A stretch of 64,000 bases of DNA, taken from NCBI RefSeq assembly GCF_018129065.1, contig NZ_JAAEDM010000001.1:62001-126000 (forward strand). The letters are read 5' to 3'. Under the pieces are notes generated by a model. It worked only from the letters and a program-made list of their open reading frames with translations. It was not told the DNA's origin and did not search any database. Below, piece by piece: positions 34,364 to 45,551 of this stretch; within the stretch, counting starts at the first letter, position 1, and each line of letters opens with the position of its first letter. Both the position numbers and the translations under genes were made by a program. The stretch comes from Neoroseomonas soli. Lineage in GTDB: Bacteria; Pseudomonadota; Alphaproteobacteria; Acetobacterales; Acetobacteraceae.

Positions 34364-34401
34364 TTCTGCCAGGCGGCGACAGCCCCCTGGGGACACGTCC
34401 G

Positions 34402-35964
34402 ATGACACGGCTGACCGACAGCACCGACTACGCCTTCGCGCAGGCGAACTTCTCGCCCGAGCGGCTCTGGGAGTTCTTCGACGGGGATCGGGCGTCGCTG
34501 AACATTGCCCATGAATGCATCGACCGGCACGCGACCGACGACCGCAGGCTCGCGGTGCGCGTGGCGCATGCCGACGGCCGCGACGAAGCCATCACCTTCC
34601 GGGAGATCGCGGATTGGTCCTCCCGCTTCGCGCATTGGCTGGCGGCGCGCGGTGTCGCGCCGGGCGACCGCGTCGCGGTGATGCTCGACCCGTCCCTGCC
34701 GTTCTACGCGGCGATGTTCGGGGCCATGAAGGGCGGCGCGATCGCGGTCCCGCTCTTCACGCTGTTCGGGCCGGAAGGCGTGCGCCTGCGCGTCGCCGAC
34801 TGCACGCCGCGCGTGCTGATCACGAGCGCGGAGAAGGCCGCCTCCGCCGCCGGCATTCCGGGCGTCGAGGTCGTCGTGGCGGATGCGTCCTGGCTCGAGG
34901 CTCTCTCGACCTTCCCGACGTCCTGGACGGTCGCGACGCGCGCCGACGACATGGCGCTATTCCAGTACACCTCGGGAACCACGCGCGAACTGCCCGCGGC
35001 GGTGAAGCACACCCACCGCGCGATCGTCGTCCTGATGCTGGCGGCTCTCTACGGCACCGGCATCCGTCCGGGCGACGAGTTCTTCTGCCCATCGTCGCCG
35101 GCCTGGGGGCATGGCCTCGCCCATGGCACGCTGGCGCCGCTCGCCCTCGGCGTGACCACCGGGACCTATGCCGGCAAGTTCGATCCGGTCCGGCTGATGC
35201 GGGCGATGCAGGATTTCGGCATCACGAACCTGTCTGCCGCGGCGACCCACTACCGGATGATGCGGACCAGCGGCCGCGCCTCCGACTTCCGCTTCGCCAT
35301 CAGGAAGCTGTCCTACACGGGCGAGCCGATCGACGGCGAGACCCTGCGCTTCGTCGACGCGACCTTCGGCGTGCCCGCCTGCAGCATGTACGGCACCACC
35401 GAGGTCGGCGTCGTCCTGGTGAACTACCCGGGGGCGACCGACTTCCCGGTGAAGCCGGGCTCGCTCGGCAAGGCCGTGCCCGGCCTGCGGCTGGAGGTCC
35501 AGCGCGCCGACGGCACGCCCTGCGCCCCCGGCGAGACCGGGGAGATCAAGGTCTGGCGCCGCGGCGAATGGGTGCCGACCAAGGATCTCGGCCGCATCGA
35601 CGAGGATGGCTACTTCTACCACGGGGGTCGGGCGGACGACGTCATCATCTCCGCCGGCTGGACCATGAGCGCGGTCGAGATCGAGGACGTGCTCCTCAAG
35701 CATCCCGACGTGCGCGAGGCCGCGGCGATCGGCGTGCCCGACCAAGTGCGTGGCCAAGTGGTGAAGGCCTTCATCGTCAGCGACCGCCCGGGCGACGAGG
35801 CCTTCACGCGCGAGCTGCAGGACTTCACCCGTGAACGGCTGAGCCAGCACGAATACCCCCGCCAGGTCGCCGTCGTCGCCGAGCTGCCGAAGACCCCCGC
35901 CGGAAAGATCAACCGCAAGGTGCTGCGCGACGCCGAGGCAGCGCGCGCGCCGGCTGCTGCCTAG
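34402..35964 (+). CDS. AMP-dependent acyl-CoA synthetase/ligase (benzoate-CoA-ligase-like class)
   Basis: The 520-residue ANL ligase has a phosphate loop MALFQYTSGTTRELPAAVKH, the motif CSMYGTTEVGVVLVNYPGAT, KDLGRIDEDGYFYHGGRADD with VIISAGWTMSAVEIEDVLLK, and the C-terminal LPKTPAGKINRKVLRDAEAA with its catalytic Lys. The Thr-Arg-Glu-Leu in the loop departs from the common TG-PK sequence. Related proteins activate aromatic, cyclic or branched acids. As first gene behind an IclR-controlled promoter it likely commits an imported acid to the pathway encoded by the following dehydratase, CoA transferase and carboxylase genes. Confidence 0.87.
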   Translation: MTRLTDSTDYAFAQANFSPERLWEFFDGDRASLNIAHECIDRHATDDRRLAVRVAHADGRDEAITFREIADWSSRFAHWLAARGVAPGDRVAVMLDPSLPFYAAMFGAMKGGAIAVPLFTLFGPEGVRLRVADCTPRVLITSAEKAASAAGIPGVEVVVADASWLEALSTFPTSWTVATRADDMALFQYTSGTTRELPAAVKHTHRAIVVLMLAALYGTGIRPGDEFFCPSSPAWGHGLAHGTLAPLALGVTTGTYAGKFDPVRLMRAMQDFGITNLSAAATHYRMMRTSGRASDFRFAIRKLSYTGEPIDGETLRFVDATFGVPACSMYGTTEVGVVLVNYPGATDFPVKPGSLGKAVPGLRLEVQRADGTPCAPGETGEIKVWRRGEWVPTKDLGRIDEDGYFYHGGRADDVIISAGWTMSAVEIEDVLLKHPDVREAAAIGVPDQVRGQVVKAFIVSDRPGDEAFTRELQDFTRERLSQHEYPRQVAVVAELPKTPAGKINRKVLRDAEAARAPAAA

Positions 35965-35991
35965 ACAATCAGGACCAGGAGAGGACACGCC

Positions 35992-37146
35992 ATGCCCGAC
36001 ACCAACATGCCAGAGCCGTCCAACCGGCTCTTCCCGAAGATCACCGACCAGGCCCTGGACGACCTCCGTTCACGCATCGGCAAGCGCATCGAGAACACCA
36101 TCGAGCCCTGGTGCCACGAGGCGACGCGCGACAACATCCGGCACTACGCGCATGGCATCGGTGACGACAACCCGCTGTGGTGCGACCCCGAATACGCGGA
36201 AAGGAGCATCCACGGCGGCGTCGTCGCGCTGCCGAGCTTCCTCTTCACCACCAGCCGCATCATCTCCGGCTATGTCGGCGGCCTCCCGGGCGTGCACGCC
36301 ATGTGGTCGGGCGCAGACTGGCGCTGGCACCGCTGGGTGCGCCGCAACGAGCGGATCACGACCCAGGCCCATCTGGCGGAACTGGTCGAGCACGAGACCG
36401 CCTTCGCCGGCCGTGCGATCCGTCAGGTCTATCACGTCGATTTCTACGGCGAGAACGGCGACAAGGTCGCCGATGCGGAGAGCTGGTGCTTCCGCACCGA
36501 CCGCGACGCGGCGCGCGAGACCGGCACCAAGTACAAGGACGTGAAGGCGAAGCCGCAGCGGCGCTACACCGACGAGGAACTCGCCAAGGTCTGGCGCCTC
36601 TATTCCGAAGAGCGTCCGCGCGGCGACACGCCCCGCTACTTCGAGGACGTGCAGGTCGGCGACACCCTGCCGACCATGCCGAAGGGCCCGATGACGGTCA
36701 CCGGCTTCATCGCCTACGCGCAAGGCTGGGGCGGCCTCTACATCCGCGCCAACCGCCTGGCCTGGAAGCAGGTGCAGGCGCATCCGGGTCTCGGCATCCG
36801 CAACCGCTTCAACATCCCGGACTGCCCCGAGCGCGTGCACTGGGAACCGGAAATGGCGCTGATGGTGGGCGCGCCCGGTGCCTATGACTACGGCCCCGAG
36901 CGCTGCTCCTGGCTCACGCACCACATGACCGACTGGATGGGTGACCACGGCTTCCTTGTGCGCGCCACCAGCAAGCTGCGCCGCCACAATCCGGAGGGCG
37001 ACCTGCTCTTCATCGACGGCAAGGTGACCGGCAAGCGCGTGGAGAACGGCCGCCACCTGATCGATATCGAGCAGGAGGCGCGCAACCAGGACGGCGAGCT
37101 TTCCGTGGTCGGGGAAGGCACCGTCGCGCTGCCATCGCGCGCCTAG
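35992..37146 (+). CDS. Double-hotdog acyl-CoA dehydratase (FAS1-like/MaoC domains)
   Basis: The 384-residue protein has two hotdog halves. The first carries the MaoC-type catalytic sequence IRHYAHGIGDDNPLWCDPEY (Asp, with Trp in place of the usual His), and the second begins RYFEDVQVGDTLPTMPKGPM then TVTGFIAYAQGWGGLYIRAN. Such FAS1-like dehydratase-domain proteins of about 380 residues hydrate or dehydrate CoA esters in catabolic clusters. It starts 28 bp after the ligase behind a GGAGAGG ribosome-binding site. The replaced His leaves the exact reaction open. Confidence 0.78.
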   Translation: MPDTNMPEPSNRLFPKITDQALDDLRSRIGKRIENTIEPWCHEATRDNIRHYAHGIGDDNPLWCDPEYAERSIHGGVVALPSFLFTTSRIISGYVGGLPGVHAMWSGADWRWHRWVRRNERITTQAHLAELVEHETAFAGRAIRQVYHVDFYGENGDKVADAESWCFRTDRDAARETGTKYKDVKAKPQRRYTDEELAKVWRLYSEERPRGDTPRYFEDVQVGDTLPTMPKGPMTVTGFIAYAQGWGGLYIRANRLAWKQVQAHPGLGIRNRFNIPDCPERVHWEPEMALMVGAPGAYDYGPERCSWLTHHMTDWMGDHGFLVRATSKLRRHNPEGDLLFIDGKVTGKRVENGRHLIDIEQEARNQDGELSVVGEGTVALPSRA

Positions 37147-37173
37147 CGGCAGCGGCCAGGGAGGATCCGGATC

Positions 37174-38142
37174 ATGAAAAGACGAACGATCATGCTGGGC
37201 GCCGCCCCGGCGGTCCTGGCAGCGCGCTCGGCACGGGGGCAGGACGGCTTTCCGACCCGCACGGTCCGGATCCTCGTCCCGGTCGCGCCCGGCGGGATCA
37301 CCGATGCGCTCGCGCGCCTCGTCGCGACGGGACTGCAACAGCGCCTCGGCCAGACCGTGGTGGTGGAGAACCGTCCCGGCGGCAACGGGATCGTCGCCTC
37401 CGAGGCCGTGGTGCGGTCCGAGCCCGACGGGCACACGATGGTGCTGGTGATCGCCGCCCACGCCATCAATCCGAGCCTGACGCCCAACCTGCCCATCCGG
37501 CCACTGGAGGACCTGGCGCCGGTCACGCAGGTGGCCGGCATTCCGCTCGTGCTCGTCACCTCCGCGGCGCTTCCGCCGCGGACCCTGGCGGAGTTCGTCG
37601 CCTATGCGCGGGCGGCGCCGGAGCCATTGCTCTACGCCTCCTCCGGCGCGGGTTCCGGCGCGCATATCGCGGGCGAGATGTTCGCCCGCGCCATCGGCGC
37701 ACCGATGCAGAACGTCATCTACCGGGGTACGGCGCAGTCGCTTCCGGATCTCTTCAGCGGTCGCGTCGCGATGATCCTCGACACCGTGCAGACGATGCTG
37801 CCGCATATCCGCGAGGGCCGGTTGCGCGGCCTGGCCATCTGCGCCGACCAGCGCTGGCCCGCCGCCTCCGACATCCCCACCACCGACGAGGCCGGCCTGC
37901 CCGGATTTCGTGCCGGCTCCTGGGCCGGGCTTCTGGCCCCCACGCGCACGCCGCGCGTGGTGCTGGACCGCGTCCAGCGCGAGACCGCAGATGTGCTGCG
38001 CCAGCCAGAGACGCAGCAACGCTTCCTGGACTACGGCGTGGTGCCCGTCGGCAGCACGCCGCAGGCCTTTGATGCCTTCATCCGCACCGAGGCCGAACGC
38101 TATCGCCGGGTGATCCGCGAGGCGGGCATCCGCGCCGACTGA
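37174..38142 (+). CDS. Bug-family (TctC) periplasmic solute-binding protein
   Basis: The 322-residue binding protein has a leader MKRRTIMLGAAPAVLAARSA (arginine pair at the start), mature DGFPTRTVRILVPVAPGGIT, then VENRPGGNGIVASEAVVRSE, PDGHTMVLVIAAHAINPSLT and PTTDEAGLPGFRAGSWAGLL. It lies 28 bp after the double-hotdog gene in the IclR-controlled operon and 52 bp before a second Bug gene, so this operon encodes two different receptors, perhaps for two related acids or for uptake and sensing. No membrane partner in the window. Confidence 0.9.
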   Translation: MKRRTIMLGAAPAVLAARSARGQDGFPTRTVRILVPVAPGGITDALARLVATGLQQRLGQTVVVENRPGGNGIVASEAVVRSEPDGHTMVLVIAAHAINPSLTPNLPIRPLEDLAPVTQVAGIPLVLVTSAALPPRTLAEFVAYARAAPEPLLYASSGAGSGAHIAGEMFARAIGAPMQNVIYRGTAQSLPDLFSGRVAMILDTVQTMLPHIREGRLRGLAICADQRWPAASDIPTTDEAGLPGFRAGSWAGLLAPTRTPRVVLDRVQRETADVLRQPETQQRFLDYGVVPVGSTPQAFDAFIRTEAERYRRVIREAGIRAD

Positions 38143-38193
38143 CCACACCACGCACCGCGGTCAACGCGGGCGTGCAGAGAGGAGGAACCGCCC

Positions 38194-39150
38194 ATGCGGC
38201 GAAGGACAGTGCTCGGATTGCCTGCGCTTCTTGCCTCGGCCATGCCCGCCGCGGCGCAGTCCTGGCCGGCACGTCCGGTCAGGATCGTCGTGCCCTACCC
38301 CGCGGGGCAGGGCACCGACATCTTCGGGCGGCGCTTCGCCGAATACTACCAGCGCCGCTTCGGCCAGCCCTTCGTGGTGGAGAACCGCGCGGGCGCGGGC
38401 GGCAACATCGGCTCGGCGGTCGTCGCGCGCGCCGAGCCGGACGGCTACACCCTGTTGTGGGGCACCAATGCGACGCATGCGGCGAACGAGTTCATGTTCG
38501 CTTCGCTCGGCTACGATCCCAGCGCGGACTTCGCTCCGATCGCGGCGATCCTCAGCCTGGGCATGCTGCTCTACACCGGGCAGGAATCCCCCATCCGCTC
38601 GCTCGCCGACCTCCTCGCGGCTGCGCGCGCGCGGCCTGGCCAGATCTCGATCGGCGTGCCGAGCACGACCTCCCGCGTCGCGGCCGAGATCCTCCGCCGC
38701 GCTGCCGGCGTCGCGATCCAGCAGGTTCCCTACAATGGCAGCGCCCAGGCCCTGACCGGCGCGCTGCGGGGTGACGTGCAGGCCGTGGTCGATACCATCG
38801 CGAGCTCGCTCGGCACCTTGCAGGGTGGGCGCATTCGGCCGCTCGGCGTCTCGCTTGGCCGGCGTTCGGGCTCGCTTCCCGACGTTCCGACCTTCCGCGA
38901 GCAGGGCGTCGATGCGGAGGTGACCGCCTGGAACGCCTTCTTCGCGCCGAAGGGCACGCCGGCCGGGATCGTCGGCGCGCTGAACGAGGCCTCCAACGCC
39001 GCGCTCACCGACCCCGCGCTGCGGGCGGGCGTGATCGCCGCAGGCGCCGAGCCGCTTGGCGGCACGCCCGAGGATCTCGTCACGCTGATGCGCGTCGATC
39101 GCGAGAAGTGGAAGCCGGTCATCGAGAGCCTCGGCCTGCGGGCCAGTTGA
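38194..39150 (+). CDS. Bug-family (TctC) periplasmic solute-binding protein
   Basis: The 318-residue binding protein has a leader MRRRTVLGLPALLASAMPAA with a twin-arginine start, then QSWPARPVRIVVPYPAGQGT. The ligand-loop glycine pair GG of most Bugs is GQ here (PAGQGTD), a departure seen in some subgroups that may alter specificity. VENRAGAGGNIGSAVVARAE, PDGYTLLWGTNATHAANEF and VPTFREQGVDAEVTAWNAFF follow. It is tandem with the previous Bug gene but clearly diverged from it in sequence, so not a recent duplication. The CoA transferase starts 9 bp downstream. Confidence 0.9.
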   Translation: MRRRTVLGLPALLASAMPAAAQSWPARPVRIVVPYPAGQGTDIFGRRFAEYYQRRFGQPFVVENRAGAGGNIGSAVVARAEPDGYTLLWGTNATHAANEFMFASLGYDPSADFAPIAAILSLGMLLYTGQESPIRSLADLLAAARARPGQISIGVPSTTSRVAAEILRRAAGVAIQQVPYNGSAQALTGALRGDVQAVVDTIASSLGTLQGGRIRPLGVSLGRRSGSLPDVPTFREQGVDAEVTAWNAFFAPKGTPAGIVGALNEASNAALTDPALRAGVIAAGAEPLGGTPEDLVTLMRVDREKWKPVIESLGLRAS

Positions 39151-39159
39151 GGTGCATCG

Positions 39160-40383
39160 GTGAGCGAACCCGCCAAGCCCTGGGGCGGCCCGCTTGCCGG
39201 CCTGCGCGTCATCGACCTGACGCGCGTGCTGGCGGGGCCGCTCGCGGCGCAGTTCCTTGGCGACCTCGGCGCCGAGATCCTGAAGGTCGAGCCGCCCGGC
39301 AAGGGTGACGAGACCCGGGGCTTCGCGCCGTTCGTCGGCGGCGAGAGCCACTACTTCCTCGGCCTCAACCGCGGCAAGCGAAGCCTGGTGCTGGACCTGC
39401 GCAAGCCGGAGGGCGCCGACATCCTGCGCCGGCTCGTCGCCACGGCCGACGTGCTGGTCGAGAACTTCCGGCCCGGGGTGATGGAGCGCCTCGGCCTTGG
39501 CGCCGAGGCGCTGATGGCGCTGAACCCACGTCTGATCTACTGCGCCATCAGCGGCTTCGGCATGACCGGCCCGCTGCGCGACAAGCCGTCCTTCGACATC
39601 GTGACCCAGGCGCTGACGGGTGTCCTGAGCGTCAATGGAGAGCCCGGCCACCCGCCGGCCAAGCTCGGCCTGCCGATCGGCGACATGTCGGGCGGGATCT
39701 TCGGCGCGATCGCGATCCTGTCCGCCCTGCACGAACGCACGACGACGGGCCGCGGGCGGCTGATCGACGTCAGCCTTTACGACGGCACCATGTCGCTGCT
39801 GGGCTATCTCTCCCAGCTCGCCTTCCTGAGCGGGGAGGATCCGCGGCCGATGGGCTCCGCGCATCCGAGCGTCGTGCCCTATGACGGCTTTCCCGCACGC
39901 GACGGAACCATCATCATCGCCTGCCTCGCCGACGGCTTCTGGCCGAAGCTGTGCAACGCGCTGGGCTGTTCCGAGATGGGCGCCGACCCGCGCTACGCGA
40001 CCATGGCGCTGCGCCGCGAGCACCGCGCCGAAATCGAACCGCGCATCGCCGCCATCACCGCGACGCGCACGGTCGCGGAATGGCGGCGCCTGCTCGAGCA
40101 GCACGACGTCCCGCACGCGCCGGTGCTCGGCGTGACTGCCGCGCTGTCCCATCCCCACGCCGCGGCCCGCGAGATGGTGGTGGAAGTGGAGCACCCGGCT
40201 GCGGGCCCGCTGCGCATGCTCGGCCGGCCGATCAAGTTCCCCGGCGAGCGGCAGGCGCCGCTCGAGCCGCCGCCCATGCTCGGGCAGCACACCGTGGAGG
40301 TGCTGCGGCGCGAGCTAGGCCTCACCGAGGAACAGGTGGAGAAGCTGCGGGGCCTCGGCGTCATCCACGGCCCCGCCGCCTGA
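39160..40383 (+). CDS. CaiB/BaiF (class III) CoA transferase
   Basis: The 407-residue class III CoA transferase starts at GTG 39160, then [20 protein letters not shown] and [20 protein letters not shown], the family N-terminus. The catalytic Asp is in the block [40 protein letters not shown] and SDMSGGIF-like [20 protein letters not shown] complete the fold. It moves CoA between an acyl-CoA (often succinyl-CoA) and a free acid. Within this operon it gives a second way, besides the ligase, to activate an imported acid, or it recycles CoA from a late intermediate. Confidence 0.9.
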   Translation: MSEPAKPWGGPLAGLRVIDLTRVLAGPLAAQFLGDLGAEILKVEPPGKGDETRGFAPFVGGESHYFLGLNRGKRSLVLDLRKPEGADILRRLVATADVLVENFRPGVMERLGLGAEALMALNPRLIYCAISGFGMTGPLRDKPSFDIVTQALTGVLSVNGEPGHPPAKLGLPIGDMSGGIFGAIAILSALHERTTTGRGRLIDVSLYDGTMSLLGYLSQLAFLSGEDPRPMGSAHPSVVPYDGFPARDGTIIIACLADGFWPKLCNALGCSEMGADPRYATMALRREHRAEIEPRIAAITATRTVAEWRRLLEQHDVPHAPVLGVTAALSHPHAAAREMVVEVEHPAAGPLRMLGRPIKFPGERQAPLEPPPMLGQHTVEVLRRELGLTEEQVEKLRGLGVIHGPAA

Positions 40384-40396
40384 CAGGAATTCTTCG

Positions 40397-42004
<1,608 letters not shown>

Positions 42005-42012
42005 GGGGCGCC

Positions 42013-44028
42013 ATGTTCCGCAAGATCCTGATCGCCAACCGCGGCGAGATCGCCTGTCGCGTCATCGCCACCGCGCGGCGTCTCGGCATCGCCACGGTCG
42101 CGGTGTATTCGGAGGCCGATGCCGGTGCGCGGCACACGCGCCTCGCCGACGAGGCCTGGCCCATCGGCCCCGCCCCGGCGCGCGAGAGCTACCTCTCCAT
42201 CCCGAAGATCATCGACGTTGCGCGCCGTTCGGGCGCTGAGGCAATCCATCCCGGCTACGGCTTCCTGTCCGAGAACGCCACCTTCGCCGAGGCCTGCGCC
42301 GAGGCCGGCATCGTCTTCATCGGCCCGCCGCCCGCCGCGATCCGGGCCATGGGGTCGAAGGCGGAATCGAAGGCGCTGATGGAACGGTCCGGCGTCCCCC
42401 TGGTGCCGGGCTACCATGGCGAAGCGCAGGATCCCGCCCTGCTGGCGGATGCCGCGGCACGGATCGGCTTTCCCGTGCTGATCAAGGCGAGTGCGGGTGG
42501 CGGCGGCAAGGGCATGCGTGTCGTCGACACTCCGGATGACTTCGCTGCGGCGCTGGAAGGCGCGCGGCGGGAGGCCCTCGCCTCCTTCGGCGACGATCGC
42601 GTGCTGATCGAGAAGTATCTCACCCGGCCGCGCCACATCGAGATCCAGGTCTTCGCGGACGGCCACGGCAACACCGTCTCGCTGTTCGAGCGGGACTGCT
42701 CCATCCAACGCCGCCATCAGAAGGTGCTGGAGGAAGCGCCCGCGCCAGGCATGGATCCGGCGCGCCGGCAGGTGATGGGCGAGGCCGCCGTGGCGGCGGC
42801 ACGCGCCGTCGGCTATGTCGGCGCCGGCACGGTCGAGTTCATCGCTGAAGGCGACGCCTTCTACTTCATGGAGATGAACACCCGCCTGCAGGTCGAGCAT
42901 CCGGTCACCGAGATGGTCACGGGCCTCGACCTGGTGGAATGGCAGTTCCGCGTGGCGGCCGGCGAGCCCCTGCCGCTGCCACCGGAGCGCCTCGCGATCC
43001 GCGGCCATGCCATCGAGGCGCGCGTCTATGCCGAGGACCCGGGCCGCGACTTCCTCCCCTCCACCGGACGTCTCACGCATCTGCGCCAGCCGCGCGAGAC
43101 GCCCGGCGAGGTGCGGGTCGACACCGGCGTGCGCCAGGGCGATGCGATCACGCCGCATTACGATCCGATGATCGCCAAGCTGATCGTCTGGGGCGCAGAC
43201 CGTCCCGCCGCGCTGCGGCGCCTTGCGGCTGCGCTCGCGGAGTACGAGGTCGTCGGCGTGGAGACGAATCTCGGCCTGCTGCGCGCCATCGCCGCGCATC
43301 CTGCTTTCGGTGCCGCGGAACTCGACACGGGCTTCATCGCGCGCCATGGCGCGCAGCTTCTGCCGGACGCGCAACCCTCGTCGCCCGATGAATCGGTCGT
43401 GCTGTCTGCCGCTGCGCTGGCCGCCGTGCGCGAGCAGGACGCGGCGATCCAGGCCGCGGCACGCGCCAGCGGCGATCCCTGGTCGCCCTGGGCCGCCGTG
43501 GACGCCTGGCGCATGAACGGCGACGGCTACCAGGATCTCCATTTCCGTCGCGGCGACGGCACCACCGTCGCGCTACGAACGCATCCTCTGCCGGATGGCG
43601 GCTTCCGCGTGGACCTGCCGGCCGGTCCGGTCACCGCCAGACTGGACGACGATGCCGACGGCCTGCTGCTGACGATGGACGGCGTGTCGCGGCGGCTCAG
43701 CGTGACGCGCCGCGGCGACGCGATCGCCGTCATCATCGCCGGGCGCAACCACGCGCTGACGCAGGTGGATCCACTGGCGCCACCGCGCGTCGAGGCTGCC
43801 GGCGGCGACCGCGTCACGGCGCCGATCCCCGCGCGGGTGACGCGCATCCTCGTCGCTCCCGGCGACAGCGTTCCGAAGAACGCGCCGCTGCTGGTCATCG
43901 AGGCGATGAAGATGGAACTGACACTCCGCGCACCAATGGAGGGGACCATCGCGCGGGTACTCCATGCCGTCGGCGAGATGGTCGAGGAAGGGACCGAGCT
44001 GGTGACCTTCGCAGCGGCCGCTGACTGA
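42013..44028 (+). CDS. mccA: Acyl-CoA carboxylase, biotin carboxylase/biotin carrier subunit (methylcrotonyl-CoA carboxylase alpha-like)
   Basis: The 671-residue alpha chain combines biotin carboxylase and carrier. The carboxylase part shows MFRKILIANRGEIACRVIAT, IHPGYGFLSENATFAEACAE, the ATP-binding LIKASAGGGGKGMRVVDTPD, ERDCSIQRRHQKVLEEAPAP and FMEMNTRLQVEHPVTEMVTG. The C-terminus carries the biotinylation motif VIEAMKMELTLRAPMEG near residue 633. A middle domain of about 110 residues links to the beta chain, as in MCC. The start at 42013 is after GAGGGGCG. It ends the operon; an IstB scar with the repeat copy begins 12 bp downstream. Confidence 0.9.
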   Translation: MFRKILIANRGEIACRVIATARRLGIATVAVYSEADAGARHTRLADEAWPIGPAPARESYLSIPKIIDVARRSGAEAIHPGYGFLSENATFAEACAEAGIVFIGPPPAAIRAMGSKAESKALMERSGVPLVPGYHGEAQDPALLADAAARIGFPVLIKASAGGGGKGMRVVDTPDDFAAALEGARREALASFGDDRVLIEKYLTRPRHIEIQVFADGHGNTVSLFERDCSIQRRHQKVLEEAPAPGMDPARRQVMGEAAVAAARAVGYVGAGTVEFIAEGDAFYFMEMNTRLQVEHPVTEMVTGLDLVEWQFRVAAGEPLPLPPERLAIRGHAIEARVYAEDPGRDFLPSTGRLTHLRQPRETPGEVRVDTGVRQGDAITPHYDPMIAKLIVWGADRPAALRRLAAALAEYEVVGVETNLGLLRAIAAHPAFGAAELDTGFIARHGAQLLPDAQPSSPDESVVLSAAALAAVREQDAAIQAAARASGDPWSPWAAVDAWRMNGDGYQDLHFRRGDGTTVALRTHPLPDGGFRVDLPAGPVTARLDDDADGLLLTMDGVSRRLSVTRRGDAIAVIIAGRNHALTQVDPLAPPRVEAAGGDRVTAPIPARVTRILVAPGDSVPKNAPLLVIEAMKMELTLRAPMEGTIARVLHAVGEMVEEGTELVTFAAAAD

Positions 44029-44040
44029 TTTCATCGAGGT

Positions 44041-44260
44041 CGGCTCGCCTGGACGCATCGCCCGCGATGGCGCCGCAGCGCTGAACTCGCCACGGATGGC
44101 TGCATGACGGCCGTCCGCCTCTTTGGCGAGGCCGACACCAGATGACATCGCCAACGGAGGCGACCAGCCGCGATGCCGGGGCGTCAGGCCGCCTCGACGG
44201 CCGGGCCCGTCGCCTTTCATCCCTCGACGGCGAGCCCGATGGCCAGGTGCGTCTTGCCGC
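44041..44260. repeat. 220-bp direct repeat, copy 2 (first copy at 14901-15120)
   Basis: Same orientation as copy 1, about 85% identical without gaps. Here it begins only 12 bp after mccA and runs into a longer IstB-like fragment, showing that the repeat is the terminal part of an IS21-type element. Differences are scattered, so the copies diverged before or after separate insertions rather than by a recent duplication. Confidence 0.8.
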
Positions 44261-44420
44261 GGCCGGGCCGACCGAGGACGTGGACGACCTCGTGGCGGTC
44301 GATGAAGTCGAACCCGGCAAGCGTCTTGATGTTCAGCAGTCGGCTCATCTTGAGGGCTGGCCGCCCCTGACCAACCAACACCTCCGCCTGCCGCAGCTTC
44401 GCGACGATCCCCTCCGGCAT
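44217..44420 (-). mobile_element. IstB-like (IS21 helper ATPase) fragment with internal deletions
   Basis: The minus-strand frame starts MPEGIVAKLRQAEVLVGQG, contains MSRLLNIKTLAGFDFIDR and VVHVLGRPGRGKTHLAIGLA, and stops after VEG. RLLNIKTLAGFDF and the P-loop GRPGRGKTHLA belong to IstB, but the roughly 30-60 residues that should separate them are missing and everything after the P-loop is lost. It is a decayed copy. The remaining 44421-44576 holds only the leader of the next Bug gene and no recognisable feature besides its ribosome-binding site. Confidence 0.65.
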
Positions 44421-44576
44421 GTGCGTCTACCTCCGCGCCATCCTCAACCTCATCAAGCGATCTCCGGACCGGATCACCGGTGGACCGCTTCTACGGGGCC
44501 AGGACCAGCCCTGGTTGCCGTCGGGGTCGTCTCGCGACAGGGTGTGGCCAAGAGCCAATCGCCGGGGAGGACAAGA

Positions 44577-45551
44577 GTGACGGGGATCGGACGACGCGGG
44601 ACGTTGAGCGTCATGCTTGCCATGCCTGCGATGCGCGCGGCGGCACAGCCTGCCTGGCCGGATCGACCCGTGCGGCTCATCGTGCCCTTCCCGCCGGGCG
44701 GTTCAAACGACATCGTCGCGAGGTTCCTTGCGGAAGCGCTGGGCAACCGCCTGGGCCAGCCCTTCCTCGTGGAGAACCGCGGCGGCGCGGGCGGCAACAT
44801 CGGCGCCGACGCGGTCGCGAAGGCGGCGCCGGATGGCCATACGCTGCTCGTCAGCGCGCCACCCGCCCTTGTCATCAACGAGCACCTCTACCGCAGCATG
44901 CCCTTCAGTCCCGAGCGGGACCTGATGCCCGTCGCGCTCGTCGCCTCAGTGCCGATCGTGCTCATCGTGCCGGCCGACAGTCCTGCGCGCAGCCTGGGGG
45001 ATCTCATCGCCATGGCGCGGCGCGAGCCGAGCCGGCTCTCCTTCGGCTCCTCGTCGATCGGCGGCACGAATCACCTCGCGGGCGAGTTGCTGAAGAGCAT
45101 GGCCGGCATCGATATCGTGCATGTGCCCTACCGCGGGGCGGCGCCGGCCATGACGGACCTCATCGCGGGTCGCCTGCAGCTCTATTTCGACAACATGCCC
45201 GGCGTTCTGCCGCAGGTGCGTGACGGACGCGTGCGCGCGCTGGCGGTCGCAGGCTCGCAACGCGCTGCCGCGATGCCCGATCTGCCGACCATGGCCGAAG
45301 CGGGCCTGCCGGGCTTCGAGGCATCGTCCTGGTTCGGCATGGCCGCCCCGGCCGGCACCGCGCGGGCGCTGGTCGCCCGCATCAACGGCGCGGTGCTGGC
45401 CGCGTTGGCCGAACCCGCGTTGCGCGAGCGACTTGCCGGCGCGGGAGCCGAGCCCGGCACGCTCGACGCCGAGGGATTCGCGCGCTTCGTCGCCGCCGAA
45501 CGCGATCGCTGGGGCCGTGTCGTGCGTGCCTCGGGCGCCCGCGCGGATTAG
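44577..45551 (+). CDS. Bug-family (TctC) periplasmic solute-binding protein
   Basis: The 324-residue binding protein starts at GTG 44577 behind GGGGAGGACAAGA, a very strong ribosome-binding site; the longer open frame upstream is IS debris. Leader TGIGRRGTLSVMLAMPAMRA, mature AWPDRPVRLIVPFPPGGSND, then VENRGGAGGNIGADAVAKAA, PDGHTLLVSAPPALVINEHL and HVPYRGAAPAMTDLIAGRLQ. Its TAG stop overlaps the stop of the convergent alpha/beta-hydrolase gene (TTAG), so the two transcripts are complementary at their ends. Ligand unknown. Confidence 0.9.
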   Translation: MTGIGRRGTLSVMLAMPAMRAAAQPAWPDRPVRLIVPFPPGGSNDIVARFLAEALGNRLGQPFLVENRGGAGGNIGADAVAKAAPDGHTLLVSAPPALVINEHLYRSMPFSPERDLMPVALVASVPIVLIVPADSPARSLGDLIAMARREPSRLSFGSSSIGGTNHLAGELLKSMAGIDIVHVPYRGAAPAMTDLIAGRLQLYFDNMPGVLPQVRDGRVRALAVAGSQRAAAMPDLPTMAEAGLPGFEASSWFGMAAPAGTARALVARINGAVLAALAEPALRERLAGAGAEPGTLDAEGFARFVAAERDRWGRVVRASGARAD

